Assembly: GCA_914767715.1 (NCBI GenBank)
Contig: OU612067.1
Coordinates: 31,966,162-32,030,161 of the forward strand
DNA length: 64,000 nt
Source of the DNA: Membranipora membranacea
Lineage: Eukaryota; Bryozoa; Gymnolaemata; Cheilostomatida; Membraniporidae
Direction of reading: 5' to 3'
Shown in pieces: positions 32,167 to 43,935 of the stretch. How positions within the stretch are numbered: position 1 is the stretch's first letter; each line of letters starts with the position of its first letter. A program made the translations under genes and the position numbers. The notes below the pieces were generated by a model, which was given only the letters and a program-made list of their open reading frames with translations, did no database searches and was not told the origin of the DNA.

Positions 32167-33469
32167 ATAACTCGGCTCCTCAATAAACTCGGCAAACATT
32201 AACAAGCCTGATAATCCATCTATTGAAAACAGTATATAACCAGCAGCGTCAGTTACTGTCGCTCAAAGAACAGGAATCAGTCGTGAGACTGGATGTCTAT
32301 GCTAATGTTTAAGTCTCATCTTTATACCTGTTTCGTCATACATGTTACCAACTAAGCTAGCGTCGACCTTACATACTAGATTATAATTTGTACCTATATC
32401 CGAGCTGTGGAATATGAAGTTAGCGTTTTGAAATAATGGTCAAGGTTTCCTATATTGTGACTGTGAGCTTCTTGTGTTGTTTTTGGAAAATGATGTGGGC
32501 TAGTCGAGAATATAGCAGAAAGGTTAGGTATTGATGGTAATTTTTATAATATTTATTTTCCACTTTCATTGTCTTAACACTTTCTGGGGGCCATAATAGC
32601 TAACAACACATTCTCTGGTATATTATAATGATTCCAATTTGAGCCTACGTCTTTTTCTTAATAGGTGTTTGTGTAATATGTTTTTTCATTTTGGCTAGGA
32701 GTGAGCTAGGTTTCGGTAGCAACTTGTATGTGGCATAAACTCCGAATGGTTGAATTTAAATTTACCTACCGCAGTTTTTGCTTACCTCCCAACTTCTATT
32801 ATATACTAGTCTTTGACTTCTCTAATAATAATTAAATTTTCAATGAAATTTAATTCAATTCAAGAGTACTGTGTCAAACAAAAAAACCATACATATAGTT
32901 AAGGCTTACATTGAATTAATATGTTCACACTACACTGTCCTGTATTGTTACACCACTGAAGCTGCTTAGCTGATATTAGAATACGTAATCGTTTAATATT
33001 ATCTAAACAATATTACAATAAAATCATTATAAAAAAATAGATTGCTATCAAATTATTTTGCAAATATAAGATATTTAATTCGCATTTCAATAAGTTAATA
33101 CTATATTGAATTCCATTAAATCTAAGAGGTACTGTATGTCATAGATACACAAAAATAACAAACAATATATCTGATGGTGAGGGTGAGAAAAGCAATAATG
33201 ATATAACCCTATGAGTGTCTCCTCGAGTAAAGCTCTTATTGACTCAATCTAGTATATTATTTAAAACCCTCACTAGACCTGAGTGGTGGATGTTCAGTGT
33301 TATTGCTATACATGAAAAGCACATGTAACTTTATAAGCCTAGATAACTTATAGGTTGCAATAAGTTATGGGAAGGGAGAAGCTTGAACAGCAAATGCTGT
33401 TGTGTTCTAAATCTGAGAGAAGTTGTGTCCCCTTGGTTTGCCTAGCCCTTGTCTCTGTGAGTGAAACAA
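32167..33469. other. 3' UTR space between convergent RHOA and JMY/WHAMM-like genes
   Basis: AT-rich DNA with the presumed RHOA 3' UTR (AATAAA at 32182 and 33017) and the 3' end of the minus-strand gene. No coding exon or named repeat was seen. Confidence 0.6.
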
Positions 33470-36400
33470 TCACCAATCCTCATGTGACTCATCAGAATCT
33501 GAGTCATCAGCGATAATATTCATCTTTTTAAATCTGGCTTGTAAGGCCGAGTTGAAATCAAGAGCTACCCTCTCATCCCCGGAGCCAGGCCTCCCACCTG
33601 ATCCTAACCTCCCTTTAGCCTTAGCTCCGTCCACATCACTATTCTCACGGGAGGTGGAAGGTTTCAAAGCAACACCCTGTCTTATTCTAGTGAGCATGTC
33701 TTGCATTACATCAACTTTCTTTGGTTTTTGATTGGTTGACGAGTTAGCACTGCGGGACTTGAGAGTGACTCCTGATAAAGCTGATGCTGTGAGCAGATTA
33801 CTCAGCGTAGGGGTTTGTAGTAAGCCCATACCTGGTGCACCTGGAGCCATCGGAGGGGGTGGTGGGACACCAGGCGGAGGAGGAGGGATTCCAGCCATGG
33901 AAGGAGGAGGAGGTGGTGGTGGTGGTACTCCAGTCATCATTGGGGGAGGTGGTGGTGGAGCCGGCACACCTGGTGGGAGTGCTGCCGGCGGTGCTGTAGT
34001 TGGTTCAGGTGCAGCAGTAGAATGCATCTGTGCAGGAGAAAGCTCTGACAATTCTGGTGTCTCTTCATCTGCTGTCTCCGTAACACTACCTGTTCTGGAT
34101 ATCTGCCTCGGAGTTCTCTGTAAATACAATCCAATCTGTTCTTGGTATGCATGCAACATAGATCAAACGTGTTTCCCTTTTCGGTAAAATTAACCTAGCT
34201 AAGGTAACACAACTTCTAAACACTTTGTCAACAAAATTGATGAGCCTGGTAAAAAGGACAAGTTAATTTCAGCAATGAACTCCCTCTTCATTGATTTCAG
34301 CAATATTAAAATCTGGCTTGACAATAAAACTGCCTCTCTTGTAGGGGTGGAACGACCTCTTGAGGTTGGAGTTGAATTTCGGATATTTGACCTCGGATTC
34401 AACCACAAACCGGATCGGATATTGTTATGTCTGATCCGAGATGATACGTTTTTAATCAACACTTACTAAGCATCATTTATCTCACTAAAAATGACAAGGA
34501 AAGAAGTATGATAGTCATTAATTTGTGGTTCAGATTAGATAATGGAGTTTGGCTGAAAGCACTCAGTGGTGATCAATAGGCAATCAATACCTATCTTATT
34601 ATCATAGCTAATTATATTGTTGCTGATTAAATTTGATGGATGTGTTTTTCTGCTGAAATTGAGAGAAGCATCTTTACTCAGATCGTTGTGAATAAGGACA
34701 TAATTTTTGTCCAATGATGTTCCCTGTAACAAACTATCAAGTTTAATGTACAAGGTTACCCTCTTCTTCAAAGTAGGAGGACAATTCCTATCCTATGTGC
34801 AGAGAGTTTGTTCAAACTCACAGTGATTACAAACAACAGGGTTTGAGCAATGAACTAAACCTCATTGGTTTGAGTGATCCTGGCATATTGAGTCAAGAGA
34901 TCTTTGTACTGATTAAATGATACTTTCAAATAAACTGTTTGTGTGATCCTTGCACCGTGGCTGTTTGAGTGATAAGTTGGTCCTTGTAAAGTATTATATC
35001 CAAGCAGATACATGCGCATTTAAATTAGGGTAATAGTTCAGGGAAAAGATTGTTGACGCTGTTTATCCATGTATTCAATGACCTTAACTGTATATTATGG
35101 TGCAAAAGTACAGCTGTTTGGACTTGGCGTTTGTACGCGTTATCCGGATCCGATCCGAGGTTGAATTTATCGACCGATCCGATATCCGATCCGAGGTTGC
35201 CTAACCCTGATCCGTTCCACCCCTACTCTCTTGCTACCAGTATGTTATACAGCAATGTATTTTTAATTTTATGCCCTTGACTGGGCTTGTGACATTTGGA
35301 TCTAGAATAATGTAAGGTGGAGTATTAATGGTCTTTCAAAAGAAATTTCAATTCCACCTGTGTCGGCCATGCCTATATGCATGAATTTTGACCATTCAGG
35401 ATTAATATGCAAGTATAGGAGGTAGTTTTGAGCACACAAATGTTCACATATAAAATGGCAATACCTGAGCTTTAAACTTTTTGATTCTCATGACAGTTTT
35501 CTTTCTCTCCTCATCGTAAAATTTCTTCTTTGCTGCCTTCTCCGAGGCCTGTTCATCTCTCTTCTACAAAACACAAGTAAGAACAATGATAGCAATTATT
35601 GCTACTACCAAGGAATAGACCTGTTACTCCTTGCTAACACTCATTAACCTAATGTGTTGGCTCTGATATGATTGGCTATTGGTAGAAAAATATATGATAT
35701 AATGTATATATATAAGTACTTTCAGTACCATCTGACCTGGCATTGGCTTTTCCCACCCACCAGCAAATCAGAGCAACACATTGGCGAATGCTGATTGCGG
35801 GTTCTAATCAATTATTTCATTCTGTTTGGTTGTTTGTGGGCCGATAGAAGCCAATATATCTTCCTTATTGCTGTATCTGCTAGGTTGTTGTAAAATCAGT
35901 GAATAAATTTGCTTCCATATAAATGAGAAAAGGCGGGTCAACTCTTCCCAGAATATTCACCTATCATGTCTGGGATAAAGGAGGATGACAAATTTGTGAA
36001 TATGACCTAGTTCTGTAAATGTTACACCTCTGTCTGAGTGTAGTAACATGACAACTGGGCTGTTTCCAGTTATTGTACCAGAAGATTCAAACCAGTCACC
36101 CTGATGTGAGATATAAGTTGATAGATTTGTCCCAAGAGGTTACAAACAATTTGGTTCTAGTTGTGTATGGCGACTTGGTGATGAATATTATCATAACATT
36201 ACCTTCTGTACAGCGTGATGTTTCTCGTCTCTGACTTTCTTACTCTGTTTGGCCTTTTCCTTCGCCTCCTTTGCAGCAGTCATTTCAGTCTGAAATCATA
36301 TGTGAGATTGACATGGTAGTGTATCTAAAGGGATATCAAAGACGCGATATTTAAATCAGCGCTATTTTTTTGTTATTAGTCATGAAGTTGCCGACTGTTT

Positions 36401-39400
36401 CTCACAAAACTACGTCACCATTCCATTTGTCCTCAAACAATTAAATCAAACTAAGAACAAACCATTCGATTCCTGAGGGTAGCCTTCTGTTTGGATAGTT
36501 TGGTAATCTTAGCAGTTAAGGAGGAGACTCCTTGTTTTAGAGTTTTCTTCTCATCATTATCTTCATTGATCTCTTCTAGATCTGCTTCATCCTCCACAGC
36601 ATCAAAGAACTCATCCTTGTTGTCAACTGCAAATCAATGGGAACACACTATAAAACGCAATCTTCGGAAAATAGATGTGCATCAGAACAATCACAACACA
36701 CCTATTAGTCAATTGGTGCAGGTTAGAATACTCAGCTTAACAATTCTCACATTACGGTGTTTGGGAAACTTATCAGACACACAAATCCTCAAATTTGCAA
36801 CAAGAAATCGTCATGTGACCATAGGGCATTGGTCTTTTGATCATGTATTCTGACGTGACAAAATTAGAAGTACTATACATGTACATGCAATGATATTGAG
36901 CTCTGCTACACAAACCCTGAGACAGTAAAATGTTCAAGAACTTTTACTCAACTGTCATTTATTTGAGCGTTTTTATTTGTATGTACTATTGCTTTGGACA
37001 TTAACTCGCTAGTTACCAATCCAAACTCAAAGGTCAGAACTCACTTTGTTTGATGGTGTGGTTAGTCTGATCTTTACTAAGTCTGGTAATCTTAACTTCT
37101 GTCTCCAGTAACTCAATCTTCACTTCTAACATCTTATATCTGAGCTCATAGACCTGCTGCTCGTACTTGTCCAGCAGATCCAGTGACTCGCTCCCACCAG
37201 CCTCTACACCGGCCATCTGATCGAGGATAACAAACGGATAGTACAACATAATATCCTGTCCACTTTCCTGTCCATCCTTTCATTTAGGACTCAACTTGCT
37301 TGTTCACTATGATGAGCAGTTTTTAATATCAAGGCAGGTGGCTACTTGTCCACTGGAGAGGTATTCCAAGTAGAAAAGTCAATGGGGACAGCCATCAAAT
37401 TCAAACATAATTCAGCACTTGGAAGAAAGATATGTTCTAGACTTGAATCACATTTCTGCTGGCCGAACACAGGTAACCAAAATTTGAAGTTAGAAATCTA
37501 ATTTTTGTCAATTGTTGAGGTGGGTGAGTGCTACTACTACTGAGCAGTGTAAGTGTAATTGAAGGATCTAACGCGCACCTCTTTGACATTAGCACCAATC
37601 TGTTGTTGATATTGTCTAGATTGAGATCTCAACTGCTGCTGTCTAATTTTCAATTTATCTCCCTCCAAACTGGAATCAAACAAAATTAATTATATGCGCT
37701 ATGCAATACAATACAATATGCAGGTGGGCAACATGGAGTTATATCAATGCTCAGGTAATGCACAACCGAATATAAATATAGCTAAAAATGGTGGCAGGTT
37801 GGTGTAGTGGTTAGGATTCGAGCTTCTCAATCTGAGTCAGTCAAGTTGAGTCGTAAATATTTGGGTGTGCGTCTGCACTGTATGAAATTAATTATCAGCT
37901 GATATAAACAAGTCTACGAGTGCTCATGTATCAACTCACCGAAACAATCTGCTGGCAGCGTGTCTCTCATATGATGCCTTCCCATATTTGATCTTATCTT
38001 TCTTCATCCTGCCTAACATATCTGTAAAACAAAATAATACTAAAATCATAAACCTATTAACCAAACAAAGTCAATCATGTTGGTATGTTTCATCAGGGTG
38101 TTTGAAATAATTATGTGGAAACAGAAAGTATGTCCCAAGCTCACTGGTGGAAATCACATAATTTAGAAGTTGTCTACTCTGTATTTCTGCCGTTGATAAT
38201 CCTAGTAACCATATTCAAGGTTCATGCTGTCAATGAACTTTAGTTCATTGATGCTATCAGGTATTCGAGTAGTTTATAACACGTTATTGAAACACTTGCA
38301 TGTATAAGGTAGACATAAATACACTTTTCACTAGAAGGATCTGATGTTTTCACAGCTTCCAAATCCTGCAACATTATGAGCCAAAGCCTACTGTGCAAAT
38401 ACTATTGAATTTAACAGATTTGAGAATATGACACTATAGTTGGCTTGTTGAAAAGTATAACCAGGACTGAATAGCTGTTCCTGTTGCCGACCTCACCATT
38501 GATAAATAAGAAGATAGTGGTATAGAATTCTGAGTACTGCTCTAGTATCCTGCCCTGCATACGAGTATACTCCTCCTCCCATCTCAGTAACTCCCTGGTG
38601 TACTCCGCTTTGGGCCTCTTACCAAGGTGGGGATTGTCTAACTGACTCTAGAATATTGGATACATTTATATACAATGAGCCGTTACATGATTGTTGGTAA
38701 CGTTATTGCATCATCAACTATCATCCCAATCAGTTCAAAGAAAAAAAATCCACACCATACCAATAGTAATACGTATTGAAATTTGAGAACTCTGTGGAGT
38801 TTTGTGTGTTTAATATTGACTGCAAAATTAGAATGAAACTGAACAGAGAATTTTCGATCATCGTTTACCAATTGACCATCTCTACCAACATTTCTTAGAT
38901 AATAAAAGATAAAAGCAGACTCATTACCTTTGCAAACCTCATTTTCTCATTGGCTAACTCCCTCATATCTACAAACGGTTGTAGTTTAGCGTTATACAGC
39001 CTAGTTACAGCCTTAGACCACTCGTCATAGTTAGTATCCTCCATCTGATAGGCAGCGCATAACTCCTGATATAATCATAAATAGGTTAAGATAAGGTTAT
39101 GATAAGGAGCAAGAGCTAATCATTGACAAGGAGGGAATATACTTTAAAACTTGATGTTACATGACAATGGTGTCAGTAGATATTGTTTTGCACCAGGTGA
39201 CAGATACACCTAGTAAATAAGTTACCACTATCATAATGTGCCGTCAAGGAAACGGATATGTTATAATTCTCTCCAGATTGAGCGTTTAAAACTCATCAGG
39301 CTATTGTCATATCAAGCCTCTTCCCTGTAACTTGTACCTAGATATCCTGTGCCTGTTCCAGTTACAACCATGACGACTAAATCACAACCTTAGTAAAAAA

Positions 39401-41359
39401 GCTTGTCCTACAAGTGACAATCTGGTCTGCGATAAAATAGCAGCGATGGGATAGACATTGTGTTTATTTTTATGAATTGATTTCTCGAAATGAATATCTG
39501 CTAGAGTCATACCTTGAGATTGACAGCGTTGACCGAGTTCAGTGCGTTTAGGTCTGTTATTCTATTAGCGATTATCTCCACCTGCTCCTCGTACTCTCGT
39601 ATCTTCCAGTCAGATATCTCATCGTAATACTCAGCATCATTCATCTCATCAAACAGCTGTGCCAGAAATATCTTCTCTCCACAGATATCCAGCGCAAACT
39701 ACAATCAGAGACAGCACATGGTGACAGTTCCTTCTTCTTGCTCTATCCTTGCAAGGCATGTTGATAGTCCCAAAACGCATTTGGATGGAATTCCAAGTGA
39801 GACAGTCAATGATAACATATAAGTGATTGATCTTAATGGGAACTTTATGTTAAAGTTGCATTGTGGGAATGTTGATAACGCTGATAAATATGGTTTGCTC
39901 ATCAGTGATATTCCATTGATTGAGTGTAGATGAATGGATCACCGGCTTCATATGTTGTCATCTTTGATAAAGTTTAGACAAAAGAATAAGGTGTCTACCC
40001 AATTGCTCTTTGGAATTTGGTACTGGTAGACATATCCAGTACAGTTACATAAGAGGACACACTTTTGCTAGCATAACTGATGTGTGTGTACAAATCTTGT
40101 AACTGACTATGAACAGAACATGACTATCCTCATGTAGGAGCACATATATTGACAAGCTAGCTACCTGTAACCATCGCTCCAGATGTTGGCAGACTGATTC
40201 ATCTGGTTCCTCCACACTGTATAGAAAGCACCATATACCTGTCAAATAATCAGTGACATCAAGTCTAAATAGCTTTTATATTTTAAATACATACATGTAA
40301 CAGATTGATAAGCACTAAGAGCTATGACAACAGTGTTTATCAATCATCAATGTGTCATCAGGTAAAACTGAGGTATCCAATAAACCTTAATCAGATCTTG
40401 TGTGGCTGCAGAAGATTTTACTAGAAAATGAGCGAGTAATGAAACATTTATGGCTAGCTAGAATTTAATAACTTTATATTAACTGTGCCATATGTTGTGA
40501 AAACTGGATCTAGCTTTAAGACATCCTCAAATTGCTACACTAGACTTTAGCCAGTATTCACTCCTCTTGGGTAGGTAATGCAATACAACATGGTAAAAGA
40601 TGCAAGAGTACTTTACCTTAAGCCTCCCTATATATCGGCAATTATAATGTGTTATCACTAACCACATCTAGAAAGGTGCTTTATTGGAAATGCTTGAATA
40701 AAGACCGAAGGCAAAAGAAGTTCAGTTCAACCTACCCCTGGGCTCATAAGGTAACACCGGAAAGTGTTGTAGTAGTTTTGGTTCGACATCACTGAGCTGA
40801 GCATGGAGACAGCTGAACTGATAAGGGCCGAGTAACGATGTCCACGCCTCTTCTTCTTCTGACAGATGAGATCGACTCTGCTTTCGACAAGTTACTGCAA
40901 ACTGATAAATATCATAGTCACAATAATATCTGTCTAGCTCGATGACTGAACGAATTCACAAGGTAATTCAAGTCCCTTTGTTTTGAGATCTTTAGAATTG
41001 CCATTCATAGGTAGCATAGAGACCTCACCATTAGGGATTGAGTCCCAAACATCTGCATCTGAGGTTTGCACGATCATAGAAACAAGCATAGTATCATGCA
41101 AGTTATATGCAAGCATCAAAACATTTCCAATGAGATGACTTTGGTTGCCAATAAAAGTATATATATATATAAATAAATCAAAAAGACAATTGTTCCCATA
41201 ATAATATGAATAATAATAATAATAATAATTGATGTGCATACAAACCTTTGAATGCTCCAAGTTCCATGCCACAGAAAATATCAGTTTGTTTTTGATCTTG
41301 TTCTCTTTGAACACGATATCCTTGACAGGTACCCAGTCGGATCCTATCTCGTCATCCAT
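33470..41359 (-). CDS. WHAMM/JMY: JMY/WHAMM-like Arp2/3-activating nucleation promoting factor
   Basis: This family nucleates actin through a C-terminal WH2-central-acidic module and bridges membranes and microtubules. Thirteen minus-strand exons: 41359-41246, 40901-40736, 40238-40165, 39698-39513, 39065-38928, 38647-38497, 38021-37940, 37669-37579, 37216-37045, 36626-36463, 36289-36203, 35563-35465 and 34117-33470, about 723 residues. The N-terminus (SDWVPVKD, IFSVAWN, then FAVTCR) is the conserved family entry domain. Exons 4-12 are largely charged coiled coil. Exon 13 has polyproline tracts, a weak WH2-like segment (LLTASALSGVTLK), a clear WH2 (MLTRIRQGVALK), a central helix (FNSALQARFKKM) and an acidic end closing in EDW. 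One clear WH2 and the length favour WHAMM over JMY. Near the start of exon 13 another frame also shows family similarity (see findings). The last intron contains an hAT-like element. Confidence 0.9.
34266..34304. repeat. Small palindrome between direct repeats
   Basis: ATTTCAGCAAT at 34266-34276 recurs at 34294-34304. Between them is AATGAACTCCCTCTTCATT, with CAATGAA / TTCATTG as inverted arms. The sequence ATGAACTCCCTCTTC is shared with the hairpin at 20780-20813. Confidence 0.8.
34342..35225. mobile_element. Non-autonomous hAT-type transposon (884 bp)
   Basis: Perfect 13-bp terminal inverted repeats (TAGGGGTGGAACG at 34342 and its complement ending at 35225) are flanked by a perfect 8-bp target duplication CTCTCTTG (34334-34341 and 35226-35233). 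TIR type and an 8-bp duplication are typical of hAT elements. Subterminal regions at both ends repeat GATCCGA/TCGGAT-type motifs, as binding sites often do. No transposase frame is seen. It sits in the last intron of the JMY/WHAMM-like gene. The small palindrome at 34848-34867 lies inside it. Confidence 0.9.
34840..34874. repeat. Small palindrome between direct repeats
   Basis: GGTTTGAG at 34840-34847 and 34867-34874 brackets an 18-bp insert starting AATGAACT and ending TCATT. CAATGA / TCATTG are the inverted arms. It is nested within the hAT-like element. Confidence 0.75.
37786..37850 (+). repeat. Truncated tRNA-derived SINE head
   Basis: AAAAATGGTGGCAGG then TTGGTGTAGTGGTTAGGATT (A box) and CGAGCTTCTCAATC match the minus strand of 58330-58425 closely, but the B box is missing here. 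It lies in intron 7 of the JMY/WHAMM-like gene. Confidence 0.7.
38224..38259. repeat. Perfect small palindrome between direct repeats
   Basis: The insert AATGAACTTTAGTTCATT is a perfect 18-bp palindrome (22 bp with flanks, 38230-38251). ATGCTGTCA on the left and ATGCTATCA on the right match at 8 of 9 positions. Confidence 0.8.
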
Positions 41360-41877
41360 ACTCACTGAGGTCTACAATTGGAAAGCCAAATTATAATCAC
41401 ATCAAATTAATTTGGTGGAGGGGCAGAGTTACCTATAAAAAGCCTTGCCTCTGTAATCTGCCTCAAAAATTCCTGCCCACAGTTTAAAAATGACTGCCTG
41501 TGCTCTATTTGAAACCATTTTTACTTGATGCGTTTTGGGTGGTTGATTTTGGACATTTGGACATGAGCAAAATATAGGCAACAAGTGGCCTCAATGATGA
41601 CAACCCCTGACCGTTCATTACCAACTCAGGCATGTTTTACAGATTGATCAATGGGTGAGTGAGTTTCATCACTCAATCAATCACTCCAGAACTCCCTCTC
41701 GCTGCATCACTGTTCTTACCTAGGCACATGTCATAGCCATTATGTCATCAAGTATCTCGTTTATATGCCATGTGAGATGTGCCATGTCACCAGTAACTAC
41801 TAACTAGTTAGTAAGTCAACAACACAAGTCAAGACTCATAGACTAGAGTCAAAGGACCAAACTCAAAGCATTCTCCC

Positions 41878-41947
41878 TGCTCAAAGCAAGGAGTACTTCT
41901 TGCTCAAAGCAATGAACTAAACTAAAGGTTTAGTTTATTGCTCAAAG
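41878..41947. repeat. Two adjacent palindromic inserts between three 9-bp repeats
   Basis: TGCTCAAAG occurs at 41878, 41901 and 41939. The first gap holds a 14-bp palindromic insert (AAGGAGTACTTCTT, 41888-41901). The second holds a longer palindrome with ends AATGAACTAAAC and GTTTAGTTTATT (41911-41939), one mismatch in the arms. Confidence 0.85.
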
Positions 41948-42360
41948 TCTGAAGCATTTAAAAAGTGGGTGAGCATTATCTATCACAGTGACATTCTTAC
42001 CATTTTTCTAGATGAATCTCCTGACTAATTGCATCAACATGGGAATCCTTCTCAATCACTCTGATTTTCTGTCCTTTATTAGGTATTCAGGCTGTTGTAG
42101 AGACAAGTTGAGTTTGATGTTAGGGTGATGAGTCACTTTTTGGAGAAGGATACCTTCACTCCTTCTGTTGTTGTCCAATACAAGGCATTACCGCTAAAAT
42201 AGAGCAATATTCTTTTTTTTACAAACAATCTACCTGCAGTTTTGTGCACCCAATCAAAATAGTTTTCGAATTTCTCATGAGTGACAGGTGTAAGACAACT
42301 CTTAAGCTTTAATACATTTCCGATGTTATGAGTTGTCTTAACAGTGTGAATGGGGAAGCT

Positions 42361-42394
42361 ACTCAGACCTAGCCTGGGCAGGCTAACTCAGTCC
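42361..42394. repeat. 16-bp palindrome with 9-bp direct repeats (footprint-like)
   Basis: ACTCAGACC / ACTCAGTCC flank TAGCCTGGGCAGGCTA. The 16-mer equals the first 13 bases of the terminal repeat of the element at 56948-57454 followed by the last three bases (CTA) of its other end, so it reads as an excision footprint or extreme internal deletion. Confidence 0.8.
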
Positions 42395-42613
42395 CTCAAT
42401 GCTTCCATGCTTCAATGATCAGTTTGACTACTCGGTCTGACTAAAAAGTATTTTTATATCATTATCCATATTTTTTTGCAACCAGGTTTGTTCCTCATGT
42501 TCCAGTATGAGATGAGGAAAATATCAATTGAAAATATAATCAATGGTTCTCCTGCCCCCCTCCTGCCTCAGGGCCTTGTTGATTAAATTGCTCAGACATG
42601 TTAAAGCAGTGAG

Positions 42614-42656
42614 TGGTTTTAGCAATGAACTCAACATTCAGTTCATTGGTTTTAGC
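42614..42656. repeat. Palindrome between 10-bp direct repeats
   Basis: TGGTTTTAGC is repeated exactly at 42614-42623 and 42647-42656. Between them are AATGAACT and AGTTCATT arms around an 8-base centre. Confidence 0.85.
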
Positions 42657-42675
42657 GAGAGAATGGAATTGCGGT

Positions 42676-42725
42676 ATCCGGAGGGCCGTCAGGCGGGGGC
42701 AAGGGTCTAGGGGGCTCAGCCTACA
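42676..42725 (+). repeat. G-rich ~48-bp repeat, copy 1
   Basis: The sequence starting CCGGAGGGCCGTCAGG and ending GGGGGCTCAGCCTAC is closely related to 63829-63876, where it interrupts an otherwise duplicated intron. Confidence 0.8.
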
Positions 42726-43733
42726 ATATCCCTGGTTATAGTAACCTCACCCAACATTAAATTACTTTTTTGTTGAGCTATGAGACATACTGTACATAGA
42801 GATAGAATGTTGCAGGAAAGCTGTGAATCATCATAATGAGAAAATATATGATACTAATAAGTGATCCTACCGAGGAATATAAACAATCACATTAAAATCC
42901 AAACTCTGGTTAATCATTGGATTCTCAACCCAATGTAAAATGCGCCTTGAGAACTTATTAATTTTAATACATCTAGCGTTTTTAATATTGAGCGAGTGAA
43001 CCTAATCACCATCTCAGCTGCAGTGACAAAAATTCTCATCCTGGAGGCAATCAATACAGCAATGCATGGCTCAAAAATATTGCATTATATCGCCTCTAAT
43101 AGTCTAATTTTATGCTATGGACGTGTCACTTATTATTTTGCGTAGATGTTTCTTTATTTAGTCACCACACAGCTGCATTCAATAGGTACTACTGCATACT
43201 CCACATAGTCTAATCAATATGTTGGCAACAATCTACAAAACTACCTATTTCCTCAAAATTATACATTTGGCATATTGTGTTTTGGAAATTAATTTTGTGA
43301 TTGGCCACAAGAAGCCGTATCGAGCTACTACTGGATGCAATGTGAACCACAATTATACCAAACTTTCTAACCTGAAAATAATAACACTTATGCATAATTC
43401 TATTATTATATAAAAAGAGGTAGTCTAAGAGAATATGAGATTCTGTTTGTTGTTGAAATAGAATATGGTTTCTTCTTATCTAGTAATATGTATTTTTAGT
43501 CTAGAATAAACAGTTTCATCAGCGCCCGTTACTGGGGAAGGATTCATACTTCCTGTGTTCTCTGTATATTCTCATGCATTCTATTGAATACCCTATGTAT
43601 TTCTCTCTTTTTTTTATTCCAAGAAAATAAGGTCGATCCAAATTGACTTCGATAAACTACTAATGTCGGTTGTTGTGCATACCTGGTTCATTTTAACAAG
43701 ACCTGTTCACAGCCTAGGCTCTATCCAGATATA

Positions 43734-43935
43734 CCACCCACCCCAAGCACCATGAACTCCACCAGATTCAGTCACCACTATCTCTATCCACCACCAACCC
43801 CAATATCACCAACTCCAACGTCCAACGTCCAACCTCCACACCAAAAGTCACAAACCTCAAACATCACTAACCCCAAAAAACAATCACCTCAAAAGTCACC
43901 ACCCCAATAACCACCACTCTGAAGCGTCACCCACT
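43734..43935 (+). repeat. G-poor, C/A-rich low-complexity tract
   Basis: About 200 bases with very few G on + (runs such as CCACCACCAACCCCAATATC and CAACGTCCAACGTCCAACC). The strand asymmetry is striking. It may be a degenerate minisatellite. No open frame of interest was seen. Confidence 0.7.

Noticed and set aside
33732-34187. 151-codon plus-strand frame, Gly-rich
   Set aside because: It is the antisense of the polyproline and WH2 part of the JMY/WHAMM exon; the Gly runs are the complement of Pro codons.
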